Virus record (IMG/VR): IMGVR_UViG_3300009132_000011
Location: 1 to 43,042 of that record
DNA: 43,042 nt
Direction: 5' to 3' (one strand)
From: a virus
The notes beneath the pieces are model-generated. The model did not search any database, was not told the origin of the DNA, and was given only the letters and a program-made list of their open reading frames with translations. A program made the translations under genes and the position numbers. The first letter of the stretch is position 1; each line of letters starts with the position of its first letter. Shown piece by piece: positions 6,645-14,926 of the stretch.

Positions 6645-7480
6645 AACGCCGACTCGACGCTCCGCCGCCTGCCGCCGGCCCTGACTTCCTTACCTGGGCC
6701 GAAGAGTATTCCCATTGGCACAGCGGTGAGTTTCCTGATTCATACTATCGCGTTGAGTCGATTATCCGCTGTCACCTGATCCCTGCGTTTGGTGATTTAG
6801 CGATTGGGATGATCACCCCCCGCGCAGTAGAAGCGTATAAGCGTGCCCGTTCGGAAGTAGTGGCTCCCGGCACTGTAGTTAAGGAAATACGCACGCTGCA
6901 GGCCATGATTAACCACGCGGTAACGTGGGATGTGATCCCTCGAAACCCCATTAAGCGCGTAAAAGCACCTAAAGATCTGCGCAGTAAGCCCCCTCGGTGG
7001 TACACCAAAGACGAACTACAGCAGATTTATGGGGCTAGTGAGTACGGCCCTACCTGGCAACTCATGGCAAATACCGGCTTGCGTCGCACTGAGGCAATGC
7101 AATTGGAATGGAAAAACATCGATACGGACAGCATCAGGATCGTATCGGGCGCAGAAGCCAGAACAAAATCCGGCAAATGGAGGCTGGTACCGCTCTCAGA
7201 CGGTGCCAAGAGCGCGCTCAGAGCGTTTAAAGGCAAAGGGCGGGTGTTACCTGAACTTGCGCCCTACTCTTTTTCAAGGGCATTCTCACGTGATGCCATG
7301 CGGTCTGGTTTGGACGGGTCACTTCATTGTTTGCGCCACACTTACTGCAGCCATTTGGTAATGGCGGGCGTCCCGCTGCGCACAGTTCAGATACTGGCAG
7401 GGCATGCCTCTTTCACCACAACTGAGAAGTACGCCCACCTGGCACCTGATCATTTAAAGGGCGCCGTGGTGGACTTGTGA
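6521..7480 (+). CDS. int: Tyrosine site-specific integrase
   Basis: This 319-aa phage integrase has an N-terminal arm-binding region (about 1-45), a SAM-like core-binding domain (about 55-150) and a catalytic domain (about 160-319). Catalytic residues are visible: Arg188 in TGLRRTE, Lys about 216-219 in TKSGKW, His269 and Arg272 in HCLRH, His295 in LAGHAS and Tyr304 nucleophile in TEKYAHL. It is complete. It catalyses integration into and, with Xis, excision from the host chromosome. The attP with a tRNA-Glu 3' half follows directly, so the target is a host tRNA-Glu gene. Confidence 0.97.
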   Translation: MARIYQRNGSWYLDYFKEGKRSRRSLGKVSEAEAQVQLTALERRLDAPPPAAGPDFLTWAEEYSHWHSGEFPDSYYRVESIIRCHLIPAFGDLAIGMITPRAVEAYKRARSEVVAPGTVVKEIRTLQAMINHAVTWDVIPRNPIKRVKAPKDLRSKPPRWYTKDELQQIYGASEYGPTWQLMANTGLRRTEAMQLEWKNIDTDSIRIVSGAEARTKSGKWRLVPLSDGAKSALRAFKGKGRVLPELAPYSFSRAFSRDAMRSGLDGSLHCLRHTYCSHLVMAGVPLRTVQILAGHASFTTTEKYAHLAPDHLKGAVVDL

Positions 7481-7650
7481 CACTGTGCCACCTACATGGC
7501 ATAATAAGCGAATCCTAATACACGCCTAAGTCATTGATTTATTGGCGTCCCCAAGGGGATTCGAACCCCTGTTGCCGCCGTGAAAGGGCGTTATAATTCC
7601 TTTGTTTTCAATGACTTATTTTAATTACTGTGACACCGATTTGGCACAGT
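7476..7650. other. attP: attP: tRNA-Glu 3' half flanked by nested repeats
   Basis: Bases 7543-7590, read on the minus strand, are the 3' half of a tRNA-Glu(UUC) gene: anticodon stem with the CTTTCAC loop, T-arm GGTTCGAATCC, acceptor strand and CCA. No 5' half follows, so it is not a functional tRNA. An 11-bp inverted repeat TAAGTCATTGA/TCAATGACTTA (7527-7537 and 7608-7618) brackets the core. Outside it lie an inverted ACTGTGCCA/TGGCACAGT (7482-7490 and 7642-7650) and a direct TGTGACAC (7476-7483 and 7629-7636), candidate arm-type sites for integrase and Xis. The tRNA match is from memory of gamma-proteobacterial tRNA-Glu. Confidence 0.88.
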
Positions 7651-7862
7651 TAGAGTCTCCCCCTGGATCTTCCTCTTTTCTTTTTAACGTTGGTTTCCTT
7701 GTTTAACTTGTCAATTCCGCTGCTCATTGTCTCGGTAAACAGGGCCGGATAAAGGGCGTGGATCACGCCGGACAAACCATACACGAATAGCGCTCCGGCT
7801 ATCGCCAATGCCTGCCGGGCGTGACCCCAGTAGCCCAGTCCTACTTTTTTTAGATGATCCAC
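7650..7862 (-). CDS. Small membrane protein, DUF6356-like
   Basis: This is a 70-aa protein if started at the GTG at 7862, giving an N-terminus MDHLKKVGLGYWGHAR like that of the DUF6356 family; a TTG at 7919 would add 19 residues that look like an out-of-frame shadow. One hydrophobic segment (ALAIAGALFVYGLSGVIHALYPALF) is followed by a polar stretch and a very basic tail. The start overlaps the stop of the 27-aa membrane peptide, so coupling is likely. Function unknown; a holin-like or envelope role is possible by size and position. It ends beside attP. Confidence 0.65.
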   Translation of the reverse strand: MDHLKKVGLGYWGHARQALAIAGALFVYGLSGVIHALYPALFTETMSSGIDKLNKETNVKKKRGRSRGRL

Positions 7863-7933
7863 TGCACAATGTGCATCAAGACAACTGTGATCACGGCTGT
7901 TACGCCGGCCTGTAGCCAATCATGTCCTTTCAT
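7850..7933 (-). CDS. 27-aa transmembrane peptide
   Basis: This is an 84-nt gene. ATG at 7933 has a strong AGGAG ten nt upstream. It encodes a short polar start (MKGHDWLQ) followed by one membrane helix (AGVTAVITVVLMHIVQWII) and stops directly after it. The start lies 14 nt inside the preceding gene and the stop 13 nt inside the following one, an overlap pattern typical of phage cassettes. It could be a small holin, pinholin or antiholin, but no family is recognised. Confidence 0.6.
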   Translation of the reverse strand: MKGHDWLQAGVTAVITVVLMHIVQWII

Positions 7934-8165
7934 TTGAATCACTCTCCTTTTCTTTGTCAGATGGAACCTCTACAAGATGCAAAGTGCCACACTCACCGCA
8001 CTTCTGGTACTCGTAGTCGGTTGTTACGGCTTTCAACATCGTGATTTTGTTCCCCTCCTTTGGGAACGCTTTGTCCACTGCTTTCAGTGGTGTGGATGCG
8101 TTGAACTCCCGCATCATGTTTTCAAATAAGCGGTTCACTGCCCGCATTTCGTTGCTGATAAACAC
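7920..8165 (-). CDS. Small protein with a CxxC zinc motif
   Basis: This 81-aa protein starts at GTG, supported by GGAG about 8 nt upstream. The N-terminal half is helical and basic (NRLFENMMREFN). The C-terminal half holds CGECG, a half zinc-ribbon motif, followed by strands and an acidic Ser/Glu tail. A single CxxC could bind zinc only as a dimer, or be redox-active. It overlaps the 27-aa membrane peptide gene. Function unknown. Confidence 0.65.
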   Translation of the reverse strand: MFISNEMRAVNRLFENMMREFNASTPLKAVDKAFPKEGNKITMLKAVTTDYEYQKCGECGTLHLVEVPSDKEKESDSNERT

Positions 8166-8184
8166 CTTAATACTCCAATAGTCT

Positions 8185-8210
8185 GATGCCGTCAGGTACC
8201 GTGCGGCATC
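8185..8210 (-). other. Hairpin between the TIM-barrel gene and the CxxC gene
   Basis: GATGCCG (8185-8191) and CGGCATC (8204-8210) form a perfect 7-bp stem with a 12-nt loop in the 66-nt gap between two minus-strand genes. There is no T-run on either side, so it may affect mRNA stability or translation more than termination. Confidence 0.4.
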
Positions 8211-8231
8211 GTCACGGTTCTTCTCCGGTGA

Positions 8232-9422
8232 TTACTTTCGTTCTTCTTTTTCTTTCTCCCTTCCCTTCTTAAACAAACCAAAGTCATCGAACATGCCCCG
8301 TACAAAGACCATCATTCGCCCTTGGTCATTTAAGGTCGTTCCGACATTCGCAGACTCGGTAACGTTGCGGCTGAACTCTAATTCGTAGTGACCGCCCTCC
8401 GTTGCGTAGTTGTATCTGGCAACAAACGGTAGATCCATCATCTCCACAGCGCTCAAAGTAACGAGGATCAACCCCATGACCGCTAACTCGTCGTCCCATT
8501 TTTCGTGCCATTCTTCATCCTTTTCGCTACCTAACGCCCACTGTAAATTTCCGCAGACTGAGTTACCGCGTCCGTTTCCTGTTCCGACGATGTTGGCGGT
8601 GACTCCACCGACTTGTGTTCCGGTGTATGAGCAGGCAATGTCGCCATAGCGCCTCGCAGTATCTCCACTTCCATCCATGTGATATTCCGACACGACGATA
8701 GGCTTTCCACCACTAAGCCGTATCGCTCTTTCAACTTTTTGCCTGAACTGTGCTTCATTCAAATCGAACCCGGTTTGCACGTAAAAAATGTCGGCTTGCG
8801 CGATGTAGCTCGTAACCTGCGCGTCCGATAGGTTGTCCATGTTTGTTAAATGAACAGCGATGGGTTTATCTGTCTCGCGGCGCAAAGCCTGGATCGAGAC
8901 AGCGGTTTCCTGCGGCGAGTAATACTCGTCGGCTTCCAGAGCAATCGTGTAGTGGCTAACGAGATCATCAACGGCAGCAACGACCTGCTTGTTGTATTCG
9001 ATCTGGTTAGATAACGGCAGGCGGTCGATTTCTGGCGAATCGTCAGAACGCATCCAAATTACTGGGGCCAACCCGTTATCGCGTAAGTCAGTAAGGCGAG
9101 TCCTCCACCGATCACGGTCAACGCCGTTAACCACACCCCAAGATGCGTCCGTATTGCGTGCAAAGATGTCGATGTGCGTGTCGCCATTGTTCTTTAAGAC
9201 CGTTTTGAGGTTCGAGCGCCAGGTATCTGATCGCTCGTCGCTGAGATAAGAAAGTGATGAGAACTCTGAAACGTCTACTGAGTTTCCTGAGACATCTTTT
9301 TCCAGCAGGAAGGTGCTTTTAAAATCGGCTATTAACGGTTGTGAGTAGATCAATATCAGGATCAGCACGGCTGCCATGACCATCAGGATCATCACCACAA
9401 ACTCTGGACGTTTCGGAGTCAT
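8232..9422 (-). CDS. Membrane-anchored TIM-barrel-like protein, possible glycoside hydrolase
   Basis: This 396-aa protein has an N-terminal signal anchor (residues 8-27, very hydrophobic). The rest, on the periplasmic side, reads like a beta/alpha barrel: DIFARN, APVIWMRSD, TIALEADEYYS, KPIAVHLTNM, DIFYVQTGFD and GKPIVVSEYHMDG. Glu163 or Glu166 and Glu246 stand at strand ends where retaining glycosidases of clan GH-A carry their acid/base and nucleophile. The C-terminal 60 residues are beta-rich, with a Lys/Glu tail. A signal-anchored cell-wall or polysaccharide hydrolase fits the neighbouring small membrane genes. The enzymatic role is inferred, not shown. Confidence 0.65.
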   Translation of the reverse strand: MTPKRPEFVVMILMVMAAVLILILIYSQPLIADFKSTFLLEKDVSGNSVDVSEFSSLSYLSDERSDTWRSNLKTVLKNNGDTHIDIFARNTDASWGVVNGVDRDRWRTRLTDLRDNGLAPVIWMRSDDSPEIDRLPLSNQIEYNKQVVAAVDDLVSHYTIALEADEYYSPQETAVSIQALRRETDKPIAVHLTNMDNLSDAQVTSYIAQADIFYVQTGFDLNEAQFRQKVERAIRLSGGKPIVVSEYHMDGSGDTARRYGDIACSYTGTQVGGVTANIVGTGNGRGNSVCGNLQWALGSEKDEEWHEKWDDELAVMGLILVTLSAVEMMDLPFVARYNYATEGGHYELEFSRNVTESANVGTTLNDQGRMMVFVRGMFDDFGLFKKGREKEKEERK

Positions 9423-9515
9423 CGGCTACCCCACACAAAGAACATAGGCACGAGTCGCATTCGCCCCAGAACACACAGGGACACCCATAGAGATCGCATT
9501 CGGAACACTCGCATT

Positions 9516-9827
9516 TCACTTCGGGGCAAAAGATTCGCCGCAACCACAGGAATAGAAGTCAGCAGGCGGGGTGATCTTTAATCCAATATGGAATGGGTCA
9601 CTGTAGAGATCCAAATTAGCGCCCTGCAAAACGGTCATACTGTCGGGATCGACAAAGACTTTGCCACTCGCGTCGATACTCGATCCGGTGCAGTTCTCTA
9701 ATGGCACTTTGTCGAGCGAGGCTTTGAAGCCAGTGCAGCCGCCAGACGTTAAGCCAATCTGCAGCCCTTCTGAATCGGTAAGCAATTTGTCTAAGTAGTC
9801 TTGCGCTGCTTGAGATACAGTCATCAT
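9516..9827 (-). CDS. A-type Fe-S cluster carrier (IscA/HesB family)
   Basis: This 103-aa protein has the family's full set of ligands: Cys31 in SGGCTGF and Cys94 and Cys96 in CGCGESF. The central VFVDPDSM...LQGANLDL matches the conserved VD..S..yL.G..hD region. A-type carriers pass iron-sulphur clusters to target proteins, and phage-coded members are known from aquatic phages. It could support host Fe-S enzymes during infection or serve a virion protein. The ATG lies only 3 nt after a palindromic promoter element (site 5) and has no ribosome site, so the message may be leaderless. An extra Cys46 is present. Confidence 0.92.
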   Translation of the reverse strand: MMTVSQAAQDYLDKLLTDSEGLQIGLTSGGCTGFKASLDKVPLENCTGSSIDASGKVFVDPDSMTVLQGANLDLYSDPFHIGLKITPPADFYSCGCGESFAPK

Positions 9828-9829
9828 TC

Positions 9830-9844
9830 AATAGCATTGCTTAT
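9830..9844 (-). promoter_or_regulatory. Palindromic element directly before the A-type carrier (site 5)
   Basis: On the minus strand the element reads ATAAGCA-A-TGCTATT. GATTAT or TATAAG at its upstream edge could be a -10, and no clear -35 is seen. The start codon follows after 2 nt. Confidence 0.55.
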
Positions 9845-9846
9845 AA

Positions 9847-10221
9847 TCATAGAGAAACTTTAGGACCCTTTAGGATTTCTTCAGCCTGTTCCACAACTTC
9901 TCCCGGTGTGAGGTGGCAATCACCCTCGCGGCAGCGCGTGGAATAGATCATGCAAGATTCTCCACTTGGTGAGTCGATTACAACCGACATGGTTGTTTTC
10001 TCGGCGTTAGTGAACCATACGACTGCGGTATCGCCTTGACTGAACGCAATGACCACAGGTACTTCGGCGTGTGTTTCACCTAGTGCGTTGTATAAGTCCC
10101 GCGTATCCCCGCAAACCATAGGAATAGGTACGTTCCTGCCTTCAAGACCTTCTGGCAGTCCCTGTTGTGCCACAGCGACTGAGGGGAGTAAAAGCGCGGT
10201 AAGGAATATAAGTTTCTTCAT
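9847..10221 (-). CDS. Secreted small protein with paired cysteines
   Basis: This 124-aa protein has a classical signal peptide (MKKLIFLTALLLPSVAVA, cut near AQQ). The mature part of about 105 residues has Cys in PMVCGDTRDLY, GESCMIY and a CREGDC loop, which could form two disulphides. It is therefore exported to the periplasm or outside. I recall similar small secreted proteins in marine phage genomes, without known function. It is followed by the A-type carrier, which has its own promoter element just past this stop codon. Confidence 0.75.
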   Translation of the reverse strand: MKKLIFLTALLLPSVAVAQQGLPEGLEGRNVPIPMVCGDTRDLYNALGETHAEVPVVIAFSQGDTAVVWFTNAEKTTMSVVIDSPSGESCMIYSTRCREGDCHLTPGEVVEQAEEILKGPKVSL

Positions 10222-10243
10222 GATATCTCCGGCGTGGTATGAA

Positions 10244-12001
10244 TTAACACTCTTTTTCGTCTACTTCATAACTGGCGACTTCTTCTTCCAGAAGTTCGAT
10301 CAGTTTGGCTTTTAGTGATGCAAAGTCGCTTGAACTTTTCAGCGCCTGCAGCATGGTTGCGTTTCGCGTGACGGAAGAACCTTTAACTTTCAAACCGTTC
10401 TTATCAATCTCGACTGATGTGTCACCGGTGTGGGTTGCCGCCCAAGTCATTTTTCCGGTGCTCATAGTCCATCGCGTTTCCCAATAAGTGCTGGTCGGTC
10501 CAAAATGAAGCCAATACTCACCGTTTGCATTTAGCAGGAACTTCATAAACGAACGGTCGTTAGTTCCTGAATAATCTGATTTAGAGCCTTTATACGTTAC
10601 ACCGCCTTGCACGTTGTTGATCTCTAAGTTGCCGCTTGTGTATCTATGGTGGCCAGTCCATTCGTAATCAGCAGCAGTATCTACTTCTGCTTTTTCATCT
10701 GGGTCAGCAAGTCTCCCTTTGTGGTGGATCTGCATGTCGTAGAGGTTGTCTGTTTCAAATGGGGACTTAGCCTCATTTGCAACCCATATACGGAAAAGAT
10801 CACCTTCTTTAGCTATACGCTCGACAACCCAGGTATGTACTACTGATTCATATATCTCAACACTTCTTTCTTCTTGTTGTTGTTTAATCTGTGGGTTCTG
10901 GAAGTACAGTATGTCGCCTGGATTTAATGAATCAAAATCAACGGGGTTTCCCCCAAAGTCCGATCCATGAAACAGGAATGTTGCTATTCTGTTCTTTTCA
11001 AGGTTGGCAGAAAACTTACCAGAACCACTTACCCATTGGTTATCCCCGATAAACATATACGAAGCCGTATCTGTTTCGGGCTCAAGGATTACGCCAAGTT
11101 GAGTCTTGATGTCATCCAGGTCTTCGGTTATTTCGTTAACCTGACCCTGTAGTTTTTCATCTTCACTATCGGAATACTCGACTGTTGCGTAGTCATCCAG
11201 GTTAATGCCGGAGGTGTAGTTAGAGTAGATAGCGACAGGTGTCTGACCTGGAACCACTCCGGTAGCAGGTAGGTTGTGGTCAATAATCTTGAAGTTTTTA
11301 CCCCGACCGCTTTGTCCACCATTTCCAAGATACTCAACTACAGCCCAATACCATACATCCTCAACTAACAGACCAATAGTCGCTGGGTAGGGTTCTAATT
11401 TGGTTTCCCAGTTGACACGCCCTTGGGCGGCTGTGTCGTGGTTAAGCACCATGTGGGTGCGGGCCTCATGTATTTTTATTTCATTAACGGCAGCATCGAC
11501 GAGATTATCGGTGTTCCAGTTACCTTCCACCCACCTCAGTGAGCCCTCAAATACGGGTTCTGACTCGCTAACGTGTTCACTAAGCTCATTGATCTGCGCC
11601 TGCAGAGCCTCATCACCATCTTTACGGCTGTTTGTTTCTGCAACTATCTGCGCTTCTAACGCAACTGTTGAAGCAGTCTGTTTGTCAGATTCCTCATCGA
11701 TTCTGTCATTGAGTTCGGCATCGCGGAATAGACTGGCTTCATCAACAGCGACAAGTTGTTCGGTTTTGGCGTACCCTTCCAGATTTATTTCGGTATCTGG
11801 AAGTTCAATAGCCTCGATTTGGGCGTCAACGTATTCCTTACCTACTTTACCCAACTGATCGACGTACTGTTTTACCTTAACGTCTTCTGCATCAGAGTAG
11901 GCAATCGTTGCATAAGAAGCGAGATCGACATCTCCGCCATTACCGCCGCCACCGTCAGGGTTAGATATACCCGGCTTTCCGATATTGTGTATTTTTGCCA
12001 T
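10244..12001 (-). CDS. Tail fibre-like protein
   Basis: This 585-aa protein starts with a Gly-rich linker after MAKIHNIGKPG. Two copies of a YAT..YSD.ED.K segment (about residues 29-45 and 271-287) are each followed by coiled-coil heptads. The C-terminal 180 residues (NLEINNVQGGVTYKG..., WLHFGPTSTYWETRW...) look like the beta-rich tip of a phage fibre. It is probably a trimeric receptor-binding or side fibre. It is the last gene of the fibre block and has its own promoter element (site 6), suggesting separate control. Confidence 0.75.
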   Translation of the reverse strand: MAKIHNIGKPGISNPDGGGGNGGDVDLASYATIAYSDAEDVKVKQYVDQLGKVGKEYVDAQIEAIELPDTEINLEGYAKTEQLVAVDEASLFRDAELNDRIDEESDKQTASTVALEAQIVAETNSRKDGDEALQAQINELSEHVSESEPVFEGSLRWVEGNWNTDNLVDAAVNEIKIHEARTHMVLNHDTAAQGRVNWETKLEPYPATIGLLVEDVWYWAVVEYLGNGGQSGRGKNFKIIDHNLPATGVVPGQTPVAIYSNYTSGINLDDYATVEYSDSEDEKLQGQVNEITEDLDDIKTQLGVILEPETDTASYMFIGDNQWVSGSGKFSANLEKNRIATFLFHGSDFGGNPVDFDSLNPGDILYFQNPQIKQQQEERSVEIYESVVHTWVVERIAKEGDLFRIWVANEAKSPFETDNLYDMQIHHKGRLADPDEKAEVDTAADYEWTGHHRYTSGNLEINNVQGGVTYKGSKSDYSGTNDRSFMKFLLNANGEYWLHFGPTSTYWETRWTMSTGKMTWAATHTGDTSVEIDKNGLKVKGSSVTRNATMLQALKSSSDFASLKAKLIELLEEEVASYEVDEKEC

Positions 12002-12016
12002 GTTCAGGATTTCCCT

Positions 12017-12058
12017 ATTAGCATTGCTTATTATCTAATAAACACAAGGTTATTGCAA
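12017..12058 (-). promoter_or_regulatory. Promoter with palindromic element upstream of the fibre gene (site 6)
   Basis: On the minus strand TTGCAA (12058-12053), a 17-nt spacer and GATAAT (12035-12030) form a promoter. The element ATAAGCA-A-TGCTAAT (12031-12017) starts at the last bases of the -10 and would cover the transcription start. This is the second arrangement of the element, also seen at 36421. Confidence 0.65.
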
Positions 12059-12070
12059 GAAACTTATCGC

Positions 12071-12406
12071 TTATGACAGAGCCATAGTTAAGGTGCCCGT
12101 TAGTTTCATTTGTGGAACACCTTGGATATTAAACCGGACAAACCTGTAAGGTACCTGCTTATCCATAAGCATCGTCCCGTCTTCTATCGGGTAGGTTTCT
12201 CCTAAAGGCACCCAAACCGCATCATCTCCTGCGCTAACTTCAGCCTGTACTGTTGAAGTTCCGCCTTGTCCTGGGTCCTCGATGCCGAACTGCACGCACC
12301 AGTTGCTACATTTACCAATGTCGATGGGGTCAGTAACTCCTGATCCCGACCAGATGTTGCGGTTCTCCCCAAATAAAATATCACCTTTGATTGTAAGACG
12401 GGCCAT
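12071..12406 (-). CDS. Small virion-like beta protein
   Basis: This 111-aa all-beta-looking protein (MARLTIKGDILFGENRNIW, then VQFGIEDPGQGG, VQAEVSAGDDAVWVPLG, YRFVRFNIQGV, MKLTGTLTMAL) has no signal or membrane segment. It lies between two fibre genes in the same orientation, 15 nt after the collagen-like fibre. It is likely a fibre accessory, cap or head or tail decoration protein. No family is recognised. Confidence 0.65.
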   Translation of the reverse strand: MARLTIKGDILFGENRNIWSGSGVTDPIDIGKCSNWCVQFGIEDPGQGGTSTVQAEVSAGDDAVWVPLGETYPIEDGTMLMDKQVPYRFVRFNIQGVPQMKLTGTLTMALS

Positions 12407-12421
12407 GTTGGACTCCTTGTG

Positions 12422-14917
12422 TTAAGTTAAAGGCCACGTTATTGAGCCTGTGTTATCAAGCACTCGTTTCCGGGTATACCCATCAACATCTTCAGTGATC
12501 TCTGCCTTCTTTTGTGCTGGCGTCCAGCCAAGTTGTAGCGTTTCGTCATCGTCACTGATGATTCCAGTCGTAGTCGTGCCGTTTTGCGACCTAATGCTAG
12601 GTACAAGAGTTGGTGTAGCATTTTGTGAGACAACCGTGATCGGTACGTCTGCCACGATGTATCCGGCGGCTAAGTCCCCTTCCAACTGCACTACGCTGGG
12701 GTCAACGAGAGTAGGCTCGTTGGCGATCAGGCCCGAGCACGGGAAATACTGCTCCTCTGGGGTCTGAGGTGTGATCCCAACTCCGTTGGAGCCACGGGTC
12801 AGCGGTACGGTGTACGCCAGTTCTGCTACGCCCGTAGTGTCGTTCCAAGCGTAATACTTGGCTGTCCCCTCGTACGGAGAGCCGATAGCCACGCCTGAGT
12901 TACCACCATCTCCAGTGTCGCCAATAAAGAACGGCTGTGCCACTACCTGAGACAGTGCTGCTACAGGGATCATAGGCGATGCCTCTAGTCCCGCTGAGTC
13001 AGCACCGGAGTACGCTACCGCAAGTCCGTTGACCCGCAGCCTTGTGCATCCGTTAGGTTCGTAGTCACTGTCGTTCGCGCCTGTGCCGCTTCCGGCGTCA
13101 AAGTCTTGGGGAGCGCCGGGGCTAACAGGAGGGAAGTCCCCAGTAGCTCCGTCACGCACATAATACTTGGAGGTGGTGTTGTCGTATGGCGCACTCACGA
13201 ATCCAGAGCGCGGCCATGTCATGCCGTCGTTGGTCAGCGGCATAACAAGTCGTGCGTCGTAGAAACGTTGAGCACTGTCGGCGGGATCTCCTGCAACTAA
13301 TGGCGGGTTAGTGCCCATAAAGGCTTGCACACACGCCATAATTGGCGATGTACTTGATAAGAAATATTCCGTGCTTTGATCCGTGTAGAAGTATGTCAGT
13401 TCAAAAGGCTCAAGATCGCGAGGCACTTGATCTCTTACCTGACTGCCATTTTTAGTAAACGTTACAGTCGAAGGCAAGGGACCGTTGACCACAATGACCT
13501 GTCCTGTGCTAGTGCCCTCACCAGGGTAGTTATTAGAGTTACGGAACGCATACAAAAACGTACCCGTGAACGCTAAACCCAGAGACAGCAGCGGCATTGG
13601 GCTTTCGTTATTGCCTTGAACCTGTTCACCACATCCGTAAAAGCCCTGAGTTGAGGTAATGATTGCACCGGCACTCAAGCCTGTAAAACAAATTGGCTCA
13701 CCTGCCCCCATAAACTCACGATAAAGAACATTAGCGTTATTAAAGTCAGCACCAGTGGCGTAGACCTCAACCACGTTACCGTCACCTAAACTACAGCCTT
13801 GCACTTTACCTGTGTTTGTAGCGCCTACAGCTAATACTGTCAGGGCAGGCTGTCCATCTGCTGCCAGTAAGCCCTGCTCTACGGCTAGACCTGCGCCTTT
13901 GGCAAATGCCAGCGCGTTTTCGTCAGAGCCGCCGCCGCTTGAAGGCACGTAAATTAAATTGTCGGTGCCTATAGTTGCTGTGTTACCTGGGTCGGTAGAC
14001 ACTGCGGTTGGACCTTCGCCACCGTCGGGTCCCTGATCACCTATCGGTCCCTGTTCGCCTACTGGCCCCTGTTCGCCTACTAAACCTTGATCACCGTCAG
14101 GCCCTTTGTCGCCCTCTAAGCCTTGAAGACCTTGGTCGCCGTCAGGCCCTTTGTCGCCTGTTAGTCCTTTATCACCGTCAGGCCCTTTATCGCCGTCAGG
14201 CCCTTTGTCGCCTACCGGTCCCTGATCTCCGATAGGTCCCTGTTCACCTACTGGGCCTTGATTACCTACTAAGCCCTGATCTCCGTCAGGGCCTTTGTCG
14301 CCTACTGGTCCCTGTTCACCTACCGGGCCTTGATTCCCAACAGGCCCCTGATTTCCGATAGGTCCTTGATCCCCAACAGGTCCCTGATCTCCGACAGGGC
14401 CTTTGTCACCCTCGGCACCAGGTAGGCCGTCGGCACCAGGTAGGCCGTCGGCACCAGGTAGGCCGTCGGCACCAGGATCGCCAGTAGGGCCTTTATCGCC
14501 TACCGGGCCTTGCTCTCCGACAGGGCCTTGTTCTCCTATCGGCCCCTGTTCACCTATCGGGCCTTGCTCTCCAATACCTCCGGGTTCGCCTTGGGGTCCT
14601 TGAGGACCTTCGGGTCCTTCGGGTCCTTCGGGTCCTTCGGGTCCAGTTAAGCTTTCAAGTTGCTCCGGGGTAAAGTCTTCGTATTCAAACGGGTCGCCCT
14701 GCGGACCCTGCGGACCCTGCGGGCCTTGGGGCCCCTCGGGACCTACAGCTCCATCCGGTCCCTGAGTTACATAAGGCAAAGCAGCCCACTGTTGAATACC
14801 ATCACCAATTTTAAATTGGTTAGTATCTATCTCTACAGCAAACTCGCCTTGCGCAAGTACGGGGTTTACGCTAGTCCAGTTTAGAGCGGTGTCGCGTCTA
14901 ATTTGAATTAAAGCCAT
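12422..14917 (-). CDS. Collagen-like tail fibre with Mtd-type N-terminal domain
   Basis: This 831-aa protein begins with the virion-anchoring Mtd N-terminal module (residues 1-50: [26 protein letters not shown]). Collagen-like G-x-y triplets follow from about 53 to 306, broken once at about 76-90 ([14 protein letters not shown]). The C-terminal 500 residues are beta-rich with many Gly, Asn and Thr. Collagen segments in phage fibres form trimers. The C-terminal part likely binds the receptor. The triplet region shows recent unit duplication at DNA level (14413-14475). No reverse transcriptase or variable-repeat pair typical of a diversity-generating retroelement is in the window. Confidence 0.88.
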   Translation of the reverse strand: MALIQIRRDTALNWTSVNPVLAQGEFAVEIDTNQFKIGDGIQQWAALPYVTQGPDGAVGPEGPQGPQGPQGPQGDPFEYEDFTPEQLESLTGPEGPEGPEGPEGPQGPQGEPGGIGEQGPIGEQGPIGEQGPVGEQGPVGDKGPTGDPGADGLPGADGLPGADGLPGAEGDKGPVGDQGPVGDQGPIGNQGPVGNQGPVGEQGPVGDKGPDGDQGLVGNQGPVGEQGPIGDQGPVGDKGPDGDKGPDGDKGLTGDKGPDGDQGLQGLEGDKGPDGDQGLVGEQGPVGEQGPIGDQGPDGGEGPTAVSTDPGNTATIGTDNLIYVPSSGGGSDENALAFAKGAGLAVEQGLLAADGQPALTVLAVGATNTGKVQGCSLGDGNVVEVYATGADFNNANVLYREFMGAGEPICFTGLSAGAIITSTQGFYGCGEQVQGNNESPMPLLSLGLAFTGTFLYAFRNSNNYPGEGTSTGQVIVVNGPLPSTVTFTKNGSQVRDQVPRDLEPFELTYFYTDQSTEYFLSSTSPIMACVQAFMGTNPPLVAGDPADSAQRFYDARLVMPLTNDGMTWPRSGFVSAPYDNTTSKYYVRDGATGDFPPVSPGAPQDFDAGSGTGANDSDYEPNGCTRLRVNGLAVAYSGADSAGLEASPMIPVAALSQVVAQPFFIGDTGDGGNSGVAIGSPYEGTAKYYAWNDTTGVAELAYTVPLTRGSNGVGITPQTPEEQYFPCSGLIANEPTLVDPSVVQLEGDLAAGYIVADVPITVVSQNATPTLVPSIRSQNGTTTTGIISDDDETLQLGWTPAQKKAEITEDVDGYTRKRVLDNTGSITWPLT
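14413..14475 (-). repeat. 18-bp tandem repeat, 3.5 copies, in the collagen-like region
   Basis: The unit CGGCACCAGGTAGGCCGT repeats exactly at 14413, 14431 and 14449, with a half copy at 14467. On the coding strand it encodes repeated G-A-D-G-L-P. Exact DNA identity, unlike the surrounding diverged triplets, points to recent expansion by slippage or recombination. Confidence 0.9.
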
Positions 14918-14926
14918 GCTGCTTCT

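Noticed and set aside
7543-7590. A tRNA-Glu gene
   Set aside because: Only the 3' half is present and the sequence past 7590 does not supply a D-arm or 5' acceptor strand, so it is an attachment core and not a working tRNA.
14008-14603. Plus-strand open frames rich in Arg, Leu, Ser and Pro
   Set aside because: They are the reverse complement of the collagen triplet repeats of the minus-strand fibre gene, and have no ribosome sites.
12422-14917. Diversity-generating retroelement, suggested by the Mtd-like N-terminus
   Set aside because: The Mtd-type N-terminal module is common in fibres. No reverse transcriptase or template/variable repeat pair is visible in the window.
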